Positions 26,101 through 37,048 of a stretch of DNA of 64,000 nt are shown here, piece by piece; the stretch's first letter is position 1, and each line of letters opens with the position of its first letter. The position numbers and the translations under genes are program-made. The DNA is from Planococcus citri (taxonomy: Eukaryota > Arthropoda > Insecta > Hemiptera > Pseudococcidae): contig NC_088677.1 of NCBI RefSeq assembly GCF_950023065.1, forward strand, positions 47,012,555 through 47,076,554. The letters run 5' to 3'. The notes beneath the pieces were generated by a model. The model ran no database searches and had not been told where the DNA came from. It worked only from the letters and a program-made list of their open reading frames with translations.

Positions 26101-29100
26101 ATGCGAAGAAGGTATATACTCCACCAGGTTGGGAAAAGACTGACATTTAGGTTTGTAATTCGATTTTCGATTTTTGAGGAGAGCTCCCCACTCAAGTGTA
26201 TGTTTTTTAGATATTCCCCAGACTTTTTCCGCCACCAAAAAAATGTTTTCATTGACTTACAGAGAGGTGAGGAGCTCGATTCGCTCGTGTATGTAACGCC
26301 AAGTTGATAAAATCGGATAATGCAAGTCTTTAGTGGTGTTTTGCCTTATGTACACACTGCGTTGGCTTGTTTTTGAATGTCTGTAGCGAGTGAAAACAGA
26401 ACAGACTTTTTGCAGCCCGGCACTGGGCTGCAAAAAGTCCTGATGGGCCGCAAAAAGTCTGAGGTTTATCTAATATGGGCTGCGTAATACCACTTTTCAT
26501 GTGTATGTACAGGGTGTTCCAGAATAACCTTTCACATTTTGGTAACCACTGATCTGTGTTCAAGTGGAGCTAGGGGAATGGTAAAGGCGGTTCTAGGTAG
26601 CCAAAGCATGCCGAATTATGTTTCAATAGTTATTTTTTGCCCTGGAGAAGTAGATGGCTGTACAGTGTGCTTTTACTGTGAAGGCCTTTTTTAAAAATAA
26701 AGGTTCCTGTAACTCTTTACTCCTTACTCATCAGTAACGAAGCTCATTTTTATCTAAATGGTGAAGTGAATAATTGGAATGTGCGCTTCTAGTGTACAAA
26801 GAATCAGTTGATAATACTTGAGAAACATCTAAACCTCCGCCAAGTTGACTGTTTGGTTGGGCGTGGCTAAATTCGGTATAGTGGGACCATGTGTGTTTAA
26901 CGAAACAGTAACGGTGAGGGGTAAGGCAAAATGTTAAACGAGTTTCTTGTTCCAAACTAAAAGACAGACGCGATGTAATAGAGTTACTTACTTCCTTCCA
27001 ACATGTTGGAACTACCAGGGATGTACACATATGTTTAGCGCGTGAGCACTTCGGTCATCAAATAATTTTGTTATGGTCGACGTGTTGAACCAGAAATTTA
27101 ATGGCCACCTTGATCCCCTGACTTTTCAGCCTGCGATTTTTTTTTATGGAGTTATTCCAAGTCAAAAGTGTATCGAGATAAATCTAGGACTCTGAAACAG
27201 CTTCTAGGTTCATGAGTCGCAACTGATTGGAAGAGAAGTGTTCAATAATTTGAAAAAATGTTTGGTTGAATGTGTCAAAAATGAAGGAAAATATCTCGAT
27301 GGAAAAATTTTTAAAACTTCATTTTTAATGAAAACTCAAATATACGGTCTAAAAACGGCATATTTCTACTTCATTTTGGTTGTAAAAGAATTTTTGTAAA
27401 CATTTTTCTCTCAGAGTAATAAAAAAAACAAATGTGAAAGGTTATTCTGGAACACCCTGTATGTATGTATGTATGTATGTATGTATGTATGTATGTATGT
27501 ATGTATGTGTCAAAAAATGTCTGTACGCGCGATAAAAAGCGACCTAATGATGATATCTGATTGAAATTTGTAGAGATGGTCGGAAGTATGGTAAAGGTGG
27601 CACAGTAAGAATTTGGAGTTCGTAAGTGCCATAGAAAAAATTTTATGAGCCTTTAAATGCGAAAAATGAACGTATAGGCAACCCCCAACATTTGTCAAGG
27701 TTTAGTCTTTATGTGGTAAACATCACACATGTTTTGTCTCCTTTTAGTTCACCTGCAGTAGAAACGCATAAGGCAGGTCCGTCGACCGTATATAATGGAC
27801 GAATAATTCAAATCGCAGGAAATGACGGCCACATTTTGGATGCAGAATCCTGGAAACGTTCTGCACATGCGCCAAACATGATGCTTACGGCGCTGGTGGA
27901 GAGAGAGACGGTTCCCTGGTTCAGCCCATGTTCAACCAGTAAACCGTCTCTCTCTCCACCAGCACTGTAAGCGTCTTGTTTAGCGCATGAGCAGAAGGTT
28001 TCCAGGATTCTGCATCCAAAATCTAGCCGTCACATTTTGTAATTTTTTCACCGTTGAATTATTCGTCCATTATATACGGTCGACGGGCAGGTCCGAATTA
28101 GTTACGCTTTATTTTAAAGTGATTATTTTATGAATACGCCGCATCGCCATGCCATGGCGGGGGTGGGTGTTTCTCATTTTTACGATTTTTCGATACCTAC
28201 TTTATGTTCGGAAAGTTTGTGATGCGTAGCATCAGATTTTTTTTCAAAAGTTTTTGCTCTCGCTTCGCTCGGGCTAAATTGTTGTTTTCTTTTCTCAAAT
28301 TATTCATAATTATGCATTGGTGGAAAAACTGGCTTTTTCGCATCAAAGTTACTGCTGTTTTGCTTTTTGAATCTACAAATCAAGAAACCATCGATTAAAT
28401 TTGAAAAAATTGAGATCAGAAAAACCGAATTCTCACATTAAAATTAATGTTGTTTTACTTTTCAAATTATACAAATTTTCTAAAGCGTTTGCCCTCGCTT
28501 CACTTGGGATTGTTTACTTTTCTTTTTCAAAATTGAAATTCCTAAAAAAAAATATATACCTACCTATCAACTATTTAATTTTAATAAAATTCTCGCACAA
28601 AAAGTATCGTTTTTATACCCCTTGAAGTTGAAATTTTCAAGAGCTTTCGCTTTCACTTTGGGCCTGTTTTCTTTTCTTTTTGAAGATTAACATCCTAAAA
28701 AAATCTTTCTAATTCTAAAATTTAAAAAAACCAAATTTTCCAAAGTTTCCGCCCTCGCCTCGCTCGGTCCTTTCCTCTTTTTTTTTCAAAATCAATTGAA
28801 AAAACATCGTTTTCAGGTCTTTTGAAATCAAAATTTTTAAAAACTTTCGCCCTTGCTTCGCTCGGGCTAATTTTTTTCTTCTTTACGAAATTGAAAAAAT
28901 ATCACATTTGGGCCCCAAGAATCCAAAACAGAATATGAAAATTTTTATTAGTCATACTCGTATGAACATGATATCAATCAGCAAAATGGGTATTTTCCCC
29001 CTCATATTAAATGGCAAATTAATTTCAGTCAAACCCCCTCCCTCTCTCAAAAAAATCCTATGGGACAAATTATGTGCTCCAGACTCGCATTGGCTCTCGA

Positions 29101-32100
29101 TGGGCCTGAGCACATTGCTCAGCACGTTAAAATTTTGATTATTGTCGGCGAAATGACATGATACACCCCCTACCCCCCATATATGAAGAGTGATATTCCA
29201 AAACTCGCTTTGTCCATTTTCACAACTTTTCAGGAGAGAGGAAAAACAGTTTCCCTTTAAACGGGTAAATTGGCTTTTTAGGCGAGTTTAGCACTTTATT
29301 TGGGTGGATTTATGATGTAGGAGTGTAGGTATACATTTCATCCACTAAATACTGCTGAAAAAAATTTCAATAAAAATGGACAAAACGCGTTTTGGAATAT
29401 TATTTTTTTTTTAATTTTTAGTGAATTGGCTATTTAGGTGAGTTTAACACCTCATTTTGGTAGGTTGATGATGTAGGAATGTGAGTTAATACTTCATCTA
29501 CCAGGTACCACTGAAAACCCAACTTTGATAAAAATGGACAAAGCTAGTTTTGGAATATCACTCTTCATATGATTTCGATCCACCTATGTGCACGTATGTT
29601 TATAAAGTAGATAAGCGAGGGTGCGTTACAGTACATAATATTAAAAAATATATCGCACGAAAAAGGTACGAAATTTCGTTTTTTTGAATTTAGAAAGCCC
29701 CTCCTTGTCGTATGACCTCAGATTTTATCTGGAAATGAATAATAAAAAAACACTCGAGAGAAAAATTTGTTTAATTAGTAACTTCTTCACACTTGATGTG
29801 AAACTGAAAAAAAATATTTCAAAAACATGGAGAAATTTGAAAGATGCACTTGCTAGGACTGCAACGCGGATAAAGTGATGTACGTTGTGTAGTGCCTATA
29901 ATCGTCGCGTCTCGTGGAAAACCTGTTTTTGTTTTTTTATTTATGCTTACAATGACGTTGAATTTTTCAAATAACTTTAGATAAATCAGTTAGAAGCACA
30001 ATACACGTTTGACATCCTTTATCAATGATCTCGTTTCCATATTATGTTATCATCGCACTGAACCTACACTGTTTCATTCATGTTATAGTGAAGTATGCAC
30101 GTATGTAAACGTGTTGATGCATAAGAAATTGAGCGAAATGTTTTTTTCAAGAGTTGTTGATGAAAGGCCCCTCGTGATGTGTATCTTTTTACATAATTTC
30201 GGCCAACCCAAGAGGCATGATTCTGAAGGATTTTTGTCTCTAGAATAGAAAGTATAGGATCTACACGGTTGTAGGTAACGATTTGGACGTTTGTACCTAT
30301 ATAACAATAGTGATGGGCCAACCCGGCCAACTATGTACATTGATTCTTCAAGGAAACAGATTTCAATTTGCACGGTGTCGGTTTTAAAGAAGGGTTCAGA
30401 ATGGAACCACAGTTAGTTCTTGATTTTGGAGATTCTATATGTGCGTGCTGGGGTGCTAGATAGTTTTTCATTCGAAATGTAAGGTTGCAATAGAAAATTA
30501 TACGAAATAAACTCAAGCTTTCTATTCCTCGAAGACTTGACGTTTCAAAACAATCTTCCTAGAAGAAAACTCAACAGAAATTCAAAGTACTAAGACTTAC
30601 GTACTAATAAATGTAGGTACGTACCTGATAGAATATTAGTATACTCGTATCTACATTTTGAGTAGTTCCTATTTTGATGAACATGCGGATTAAGCAAATT
30701 TGAGAATGCATGTGGGTCTATTTTCATGAATTAACTTCAGAGCACGATTTCCGTGATTAATTCCTCTATAAATTTGTTCTGGTTCCAAAGATTTTCCAAT
30801 TAGATCCCAGTCCTACATACGTTCAAACAAAAGAGAATGAATGGGAGAAAAATATGTTTCAATAATTCGCCTAATTTTTTTAAGTAGGATCATATGCACA
30901 ATATGTAAAAATGTACGTCTACAATGCCTACATATTTGAGTATTTGAGGTGATTAAACAACTAATTTGTACCTATCGCATGCAAAACAGATACCTATTCA
31001 TTAAAAAATTCGTGATAGAAAATTACAGAAGGTGGAAAGAATGAGAGGTAAAAATTGAAAGTTATAGAAATAATTTTTTTAAATCGCATCCGTACGTGTT
31101 GCTCAACTTTGAACTTGATGAACAAAAATTTGCCACTACGCTACGATTGAAATTCATTGAAAAATTCTTACCAATTTGAACGAGATTTTCTTCTACGTTT
31201 TCGTAATGATGGACTATGAATTTCGTTTCATGGTAAAACCTACAATTACCCACGCCTTCTTTATAACTACATTTTTCCTTCCAGGTGTAGGCACATCTCA
31301 CACATCTGTTCTCTTTTCGTATCGTCGACGTCGACTTCTTTTAGTAGCTTTCGTTTTTCAGCTGTGATCGAAATTATGTCAACGGCGTTTGCATCGTGTT
31401 CGTAAGATTTTCCATCGATAAAAAAGAATTTTAAACGGCAAAAGTGTACTTACCTATTATTCGCAATACATTTGTAATCGGCGAACGTTTTCTAGAACAA
31501 GTTATCCTTTTGAAGTATATTTTCGTCGAATGACGATACTCTACGATACCTCGCGCATATTAATTATACATATTTTTTTTCCTTTATAGTTTTCAATCGT
31601 ATGTACACGGCTTATTTTAATTAGTCCTGTCGCTAGATTTATCTAGCTGACATACTAAAGAAAATGTAAGAAACTTTTTCCAAGGCTTGCTTGCATTTTA
31701 CAAATATGGAATCGTGTAGTAGCTTTTGCTTTCGTCTTAGCCTGCTATGTATTTGAAATTACGATACGAGAGTCGCTCCAAAATGAAGGGAATAGTCTCG
31801 TTCGGAAGCTGAGCGTGTATTCTATAATTGGTGTTGATTAGAAGATGCAATTTTCGAAATGTATTTGTACTTGTTTGTTTACTCCAGCTGACTGGCTATC
31901 TTCTCTTTAATCAAATATGACCCATTTAATGTGGAAATCGTTTTTGATACTTGAGCTACGTACTTATTTATTGTACTTTTGTATAGACGTTTCAAAAAAA
32001 GTAACCATTTTTGATGGTGAAGTTTAGATTAACGTATTCGGAATTCTTTCATGTGGTATATTATTTTATTGGCGCCAATCCGCCAAATACTTCGGTTAAT

Positions 32101-35100
32101 AGGATTTAAAAGTGCGTTTTACCGACGCGATAAAAATGACTATTTTATATCATCTGTTTCAGATTTGATTTAAATACGTAAGTGCAAGATACGATACAGG
32201 ACGTTTGAAATAAATAGGTCGGATAAACAAACTTTTTTTCATGTCCCCATTCGTACATTCAATCAAATTACGGCTCGGTTTATTACATTTTTCTGTTTGT
32301 TTGATAAAGTCGAGTTCTAATTTATCATGCTTTTGGAATGTTAAATACATGATTGTTATTTCATCGAAGAATACGAGAAGTTGCGAAATTTCTAGCTGTT
32401 TATGATTTAAATTCCATGCCTAATCCGACTGATCACAACTGACGAGTCATTAATCTAGGCATTATTCGAGGAAACTTCTAACAAAACGTTGCTTTTCTGA
32501 ATTGTGTCGAGTAGGTAATAGGTATGTGATGTAGGTAGGTATATGTAACTTTGTTTTCGCGATTAATATTTGCGTTGGAGATAAATCACGATTAATAGGT
32601 ATGATGTCATCGACTGATCTGTCGTGATGTACGATATCAGTGTCTGTGCCATGATAAAACGTCTCCTCGATAGTATGTAAATGGTTCGTGTTGTGAGAAA
32701 GACAAAAATTGAATATTTTGTTGATCGCCGTAATTCAGCATTCTTATCTTACTGTGGAAACGTGAGGTCATAAATAATGATGAATATTGAATAGGTACCT
32801 ATACTTGAAGCAATATCGTTCAGATTTGCACAATGTTTCCTCAAGTCCGTATGATTTATAGTTTGGCAACTGAAATCTCTCGTAGCCCATTTTTGTTTCA
32901 TTGTTCTAAATAAATTGCACAGACTGTGGTCAAATCAAATTTTTGTGAATTTTAGACTTCAGGTATGTACATACATATGCACAGTATAATAGATTTTGAG
33001 TTGATGTTGAATTTAATACTCCTTCCGAAATTCCGGAACTTCAATAGATGTGAAAAAAATATAGATTGGTGGTACTAAACCTAATGATTAATGAACATAA
33101 GCGTAAAGGCCCTAAGATCTAAAGATCTAAAAGTCTATTGTAGAAAACCTGAAACCCGAAACCCCTTATAAACTTGACCTCACTCAGCCTAAAGATTCGA
33201 AAAGTCTATGCGCTCATCCTGAGCACATCGTTAACGACCAGCAATTCCAGATCGGAAAAACCGTACTTTGTGGTGTAATTTAGAGGGCAGTCCAATTTCG
33301 TCATTTCCTCCTTGTATCAAAATTGAAGGTGCTGCTCCAATTTTTAAAAAATTTGTCATCATTTCTTTGAATTTTTAAATAGGTAGGCATATTAGCTAAA
33401 TTACTGAATATTGAAGTTACACCTTAAATCTCGCAGAGTCGCGAATTGGCTTGAAGTGTTTTATACCTAAACCTAATACTTACACATGAGATTTTTCTTC
33501 CCTGAACACTGAAATCAATATCCCACCACAGCTGAAGTTCTTTAGATTAGAAAACAAAACGAGTGTTCTGCTACCATGAAGCATTGAAAATCTGGTCCAT
33601 TCTATGTACATTACATACGTAAACAAAATATAATGAATCGAGGAATTCATCAGCTATGCGAGTCGAATATTGGTGAATTATTGTGCTAACATGAAAATGA
33701 AACATATATAATATACTTGATTACTCTGCAAACGTACGGTACCTAGTTTTTTTTATCGGACTTTTTAGCGTTCAAAATAACTACCTAACGAAGTACCTTG
33801 TACCTTACCTACCTACAGATAAAACTTATTCCAAGTGTTTTTTCAAATTTTTATACCAACATTAACAAAGTTATGTAGTTCTACGAAAACTTGAAATTTT
33901 ACGTCATGAATTTTATAAATTTCTAAGAATAAGAAATCGTTTTATGCTCACTCTACCTATCTAATGTAAAAGGTATATAACTAACTACCTAAGTACGGTA
34001 CTTGTACGTATGTTGGTATGAATCATCTTCAATTGTTGCTTAGAAATGAACGCGAATTAAAGAGTTGTATGGCGAGACTCTCTTCAATCGTTTAATTTCA
34101 CACCTCATGTTACATACTGTGACGATTTCGTAACATGATTATATGCATAAAATAACGTAGATACAGATAATTTTACGCATTAAAATTTAAAACCAAACCT
34201 CCATGCAGTCTGCATGACATTTTATCATCAATTTTGGTCTTGTACCAGTACCAGACATTCGATAAAATTTATATCGCTTTTTCAATTTAGATGAGATGAT
34301 TATTATGGTATTTGATATACGTACGTACCTACAACAAACAGGGCGGGGTAACGATAAGAAGATAATATGTTTAATTATGCGTGAGCTCCAATTACTTGAA
34401 AAATTTCGTTAATGATCTATGTACTTACTTAAGGTGTTGTGTTTACGATAACAATTAACGTAGAAGTTGTCTGTTTCAGATTAATAGCAAATACAGCGAA
34501 GAATTAGCTCAAGAATGTTTAGAATGGATTCGAGAGATTACCGAAGAACCTATTCCAGTTTCCGGTGATATGGATAATTTTTACGCTGTTCTTAAAGATG
34601 GAACTTTATTATGCAGGTATAAATTTGAAGCGTTTATTCTCTTTTCGTTTCTCATAAATGCGTATTGCGTATTTAACTAAGTAACATCAACGACGATCTA
34701 AAACAAAAAATTAGGGAGTATACCTACTTATTACCTATGTACTTACTTGATGGGTTAGAATCCATTCATGGGTATCAGACTGTTCATTTTTATTGAGAAA
34801 TGATTTGGTCAGTGAACAGATTTACTGCACTGTACGAGTACCTATATTGAATGGGATGGAGTATTATGTACCTAGTCAAATTTGATACATACGTACATAT
34901 ACGCAAGTAGTGTTTGAACCTAGAAATAATTAAAATGATAAAAGTTGAATAGCTGCGTTTCCTTACAGGCTAATGTGAATTCAGTTTTTGCGGATAAATT
35001 GTAATCTTATTTTGAAATGTTTTCAACAGACTGGTCAATTGCTTGAAACCGGGTTCAGTATCAAAGATCAATCAAACAACGATGGCTTTCAAATGTATGG

Positions 35101-35553
35101 AGAATATTAGTTCTTTCTTAAATGTGGCAGCTAACATGGGCGTTCCGGCGCAAGAAACATTCCAAACTGTAGATTTATGGGAAAGACAAAATTTAAATTC
35201 TGTCGTTACATGCCTACAGTCATTAGGAAGAAAGGTAATTTGTTCGGCTTAAAGTATTTTTTATGCTGTATTATTTTGTAGTATTCTTGAAGTCTTCCTT
35301 GATATGCATGCAATATGCATACCACTTGTACGATCTACTTTCGTGAAATTATACGAATGCATTATCAATGTCTTGGTTTCAGGCGCATAAATTCGGTAAA
35401 CCGGGTATTGGACCAAAAGAAGCCGATAAAAACGTACGAGAATTCTCGGATGAACAATTAAAAGCTGGACAAACGATTATTAGTCTGCAGTACGGAAGTA
35501 ACAAAGGAGCGAACCAAAGCGGCATCAATTTTGGAAACACCAGACATATGTAA
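14200..35553 (+). CDS. Chd64: Transgelin / Chd64 calponin-family protein (complete, 4 exons)
   Basis: Coding exons are 14200-14253, 34480-34616, 35030-35234 and 35383-35553, all with GT/AG borders. They join to 567 nt and 188 residues. The protein opens MACNRAAKSGFAAEAQRK, continues through one type-3 calponin-homology domain (about residues 20-130: AQECLEWIREI, DGTLLCRLVN, TFQTVDLWERQNLNSVV), and ends in a single calponin repeat (SLQYGSNKGANQSGINFGN). This is the transgelin/muscle protein 20/Chd64 layout, an actin-binding and bundling protein; fly Chd64 also takes part in juvenile-hormone signalling. Length and order match the insect orthologue closely. A polyadenylation signal AATAAA lies at 35590-35595. 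The first intron (14254-34479) is 20.2 kb and rich in transposons, while the other two are 413 and 148 bp. Confidence 0.95.
14771..14985. mobile_element. CAGGGTGC-end palindromic MITE, copy 2
   Basis: 215 bp, starting CAGGGTGCCCAGAAATATCG and ending with its inverted copy CGATATTTCTGGGCACCCTG. It is flanked by TA at 14769-14770 and 14986-14987. It is nearly identical to copy 3 at 15949, which suggests recent movement. No coding capacity. Confidence 0.93.
15949..16158. mobile_element. CAGGGTGC-end palindromic MITE, copy 3
   Basis: 210 bp with the same ends as copy 2 and TA on both sides (15947-15948, 16159-16160). It differs from copy 2 by small deletions (for example a missing GTTT in the centre) and a few substitutions. 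Confidence 0.93.
21535..23500. repeat. GTCACC-rich repeat, copy A (interrupted)
   Basis: A ~630-bp repeat beginning at TGGACCTAAGTATCCTC and ending ...CGTTTGCATATCTATG. It contains inverted GTCACC/GGTGAC segments (CCTTTTGGTCACCAGG against GGTGACCAAAAGG). A second copy lies at 25310-25940. This copy is split by the element at 22098-23420. Confidence 0.85.
22098..23420. mobile_element. Foldback element with CACAGTG ends, Transib-like
   Basis: A 1323-bp element with long inverted arms. The left end starts CACAGTGGGCTGTGAGCACC and the right end closes with the inverse, ...CAGCCCACTGTG. It is flanked by a perfect 5-bp duplication, CGTCA (22093-22097 and 23421-23425). The second copy of the host repeat at 25863 has a single CGTCA, so it shows the empty site. 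A CACWRTG heptamer end plus a 5-bp target duplication is the signature of Transib/RAG-type transposons. The family label is inference, because no transposase is present. Internal units of about 125 bp (GTCAAATTCGTGATCTACAC ... CACCCCTACGAAAAAAATAT) are tandemly repeated. Confidence 0.8.
25282..25310. repeat. (TATG)n microsatellite
   Basis: A run of about seven GTAT/TATG units directly abutting the left end of GTCACC-rich repeat copy B. Confidence 0.95.
25310..25940. repeat. GTCACC-rich repeat, copy B
   Basis: A near-identical second copy of the repeat at 21535, here uninterrupted. Its left part (25329-25700) is a foldback: CAGTACCTTTTGGTCACC and GGTGACCAAAAGGTACTG face each other. (TATG)n runs lie at both ends. 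Confidence 0.88.
25935..25970. repeat. (TATG)n microsatellite
   Basis: About eight TATG units at the right end of repeat copy B. Confidence 0.93.
25993..26484. mobile_element. TA-flanked element with CCCGGCCCAT ends
   Basis: The ends are imperfect inverted repeats of about 40 bp. Left is CCCGGCCCATGATATTTC ... GACTTTTTGCGG; right, reversed, is CGCAGCCCATATTAGAT ... GACTTTTTGCGG. TA flanks both sides. A short palindrome (GCAGCCCGGCACTGGGCTGC) lies near the right end. There is no coding frame. Confidence 0.7.
26510..27459 (+). mobile_element. Decayed mariner-type transposon
   Basis: A 950-bp element with ends CAGGGTGTTCCAGAATAACC and the inverse GGTTATTCTGGAACACCCTG, flanked by TA (26508-26509, 27460-27461). 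Between the ends the plus strand keeps recognisable pieces of a DDE_3 (Tc1/mariner) transposase, listed separately. The right end abuts a (TATG)n run. Confidence 0.92.
26745..27290 (+). pseudogene. Mariner-type transposase remnant
   Basis: Translations broken by stops and frameshifts keep fragments typical of the family. A segment around 26750-26900 reads like the HLNGxVN ... VTVW ... GIIGP region, and one around 27097-27200 reads WPP*SPDFSACDFFLW then KSKVYRD (usual form WPPRSPDLTPxDFFLWGYLK). The catalytic frame cannot be read through. It lies within the TA-flanked element at 26510 and is non-functional. Confidence 0.8.
27460..27508. repeat. (TATG)n microsatellite
   Basis: About eleven TATG units directly after the right end of the mariner-type element. 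Confidence 0.95.
27780..28085. mobile_element. 306-bp foldback element with 8-bp duplication
   Basis: A perfect 32-bp terminal inverted repeat starts CGTCGACCGTATATAATGGA. The inner arms also pair imperfectly (GAATCCTGGAAACGTTCTGC; GAGAGAGACGGTT), so the whole element folds on itself. It is flanked by GGCAGGTC at 27772-27779 and 28086-28093. An 8-bp duplication is compatible with hAT or P-like elements, or with a Mutator-like one if the next C is counted. I do not assign a family. Confidence 0.88.
28230..28880. repeat. Degenerate tandem repeat with CTCGCTTCGCTCGGGC core
   Basis: Five diverged units of about 100-230 bp share a core near GCCCTCGCTTCGCTCGGGCT, followed by T/A-rich text (TTTTCTTTTTCAAAATT). 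Cores lie near 28254, 28489, 28644, 28751 and 28850. The short frames here come from the repeat, not from genes. Confidence 0.75.
29184..29577. mobile_element. TA-flanked MITE with GAAGAGTGATATTCC ends
   Basis: Inverted ends TGAAGAGTGATATTCCAAAA and TTTTGGAATATCACTCTTCA, flanked by TA at 29182-29183 and 29578-29579. Inside, a ~140-bp unit (GAATTGGCTATTTAGG ... AAAATGGACAAA) is present twice in tandem. No coding capacity. Confidence 0.8.
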
Positions 35554-35589
35554 TGATTTTCCAAGTTTATGATACTTTATTGCGTATAT

Positions 35590-35595
35590 AATAAA
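35590..35595 (+). promoter_or_regulatory. Transgelin polyadenylation signal
   Basis: AATAAA, 37 bp after the transgelin stop codon. Position and form are typical. Confidence 0.7.
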
Positions 35596-36581
35596 GATAT
35601 GTGAAAAAGCCAAATCATGAATTATGTACATTTTAAAATTTTGTATCCATTTGCGAGTTTTCTATCGTGTAAAACAAACGTTTATTTGTTGTGAAATGTC
35701 TCTCCAGTAAAATTTACTTAATTAACAAATATTTTACGCATTACGTGTAAATAAGTAATTTATTGTGTAATAATAGAAATAATATATACGTTTATTACGA
35801 ATGTATCTTCTTGCATATTTAACGCTACTATTTTGATAAAAACGAATACCTAGTTCTACCGATTTTTGTGAAAATATTTCAAAACCTTATGTTCATATTG
35901 TTGAATTTTTTCATCTTTTTTTTACGTATTTCAATAATAACGATTCTTTTAGTAGCGAATGACCTTATATTTTTTATTCCGTTCATTGATTACAATTTTT
36001 ATTCTGTCTTTTATCATACTGCGAAATGTTAGTCCTACTTACTTGTTAGTTGTTGGGACTTTGAACGAATGGTGGTTTATGGTGACGTTTAAATGTTTGA
36101 TTTTCGACGGCGCTTTGATAAATCAATTTTTAAAATTATAAAATAATCAAATCATAGTGCCATTGCATAACTTACTTGCAATGCGCAGCCTACAGAATGA
36201 TTGTTGATTTATGGATATTTAAAATGATGCATTTCATGACGGTTTAGAGGTTATTGAATTCTTATTCTTTGATAATTTCAATACCTACGTTTGTTTTGAA
36301 ACATTCATCGCACATTATTTTCATTATTGTTACCTACCTACTCGCTTGGAAGTTGTTCTTTTAGTTTTCCTTTCTTCTTTGATTACTGATTGATTTTGAT
36401 ACAATATACTGAATTAATATAATTTGCAAAGCAAAATAATAAAAAATACAACTTAGGCCTGAATAAATAATCGAATAATTTATTATACTTAATGCGAATT
36501 GAATGTACAATTGATTCGTTCTCTTTAATTCTATAGAGTTTAGTAAGAAATGAATACGCTGTACAAATTTTAAACATATAC
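35596..36581. other. Convergent intergenic region
   Basis: AT-rich DNA between the transgelin 3' end and the stop of the coiled-coil gene. It holds the 3' UTRs and no gene that I can support. Confidence 0.55.
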
Positions 36582-37048
36582 CTATTGTTCTTGTTCCTTA
36601 GTTTCGTTATCAATTGAAGTAAGTTCTTGCAACTCGGTTGATATTTTTTGCAGTAAATTCGAAGCAGAATTGATAGTTTCTTTCAACGAGTAATATTCAG
36701 ACACCGGTATGTTCGCTGAATCGAAATTCTCGTTGGAAAACTTCTTCATGATTTCTTCTTTTCTTTGGATAGTTTTGTACACGTCCTTTAAATTATCATC
36801 TTGGCCAGAAATTTCACTCATTCGAAGCAATTCTTTTTGTATTTCATCTGAATTGAAACAGTAAAAACGCTTTGATGTATTTCAAATATCACTTATTTCA
36901 TTCAAAAATATTAAGGCTGTCATTGCTGTGTCATCACTGTCGTCTACTTACGCGCCAAGTTAACAGAAATTTCTTCGTTTCGCCGAATACGTTGCATCAT
37001 TTCATTATATTCAGTGAGTATTTCTTCATAAACTTGCAAAATCGGCAT
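36582..37048 (-). CDS. Small coiled-coil protein, function unknown (2 exons)
   Basis: Exons 37048-36952 and 36847-36582 are joined by a GTAAGT...CAG intron of 104 bp, with codon phase kept. Together they encode 120 residues. The protein starts MPILQVYEEILTEYNEMMQR and is hydrophilic, glutamate/lysine-rich and apparently helical throughout, with heptad-like spacing (residues 5-60 and 85-112). It has no signal peptide, membrane segment or catalytic motif. I do not recognise the family; a subunit of a coiled-coil complex would fit the look but is not shown. Good splice sites and frame across the junction argue for a real gene. It is divergent from SEC63, with 1.26 kb between the starts. Confidence 0.7.

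Larger units (their letters stand above)
14254..34479. other. 20-kb first intron of the transgelin gene
   Basis: Non-coding apart from transposon remnants. The elements that can be bounded are listed separately: MITEs at 14771 and 15949, a host repeat at 21535 and 25310, a CACAGTG-ended foldback at 22098, and elements at 25993, 26510, 27780 and 29184. Stretches 16160-21530, 23500-25300 and 29600-34470 show no exon or element that I can support. No nested gene is evident. Confidence 0.6.
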
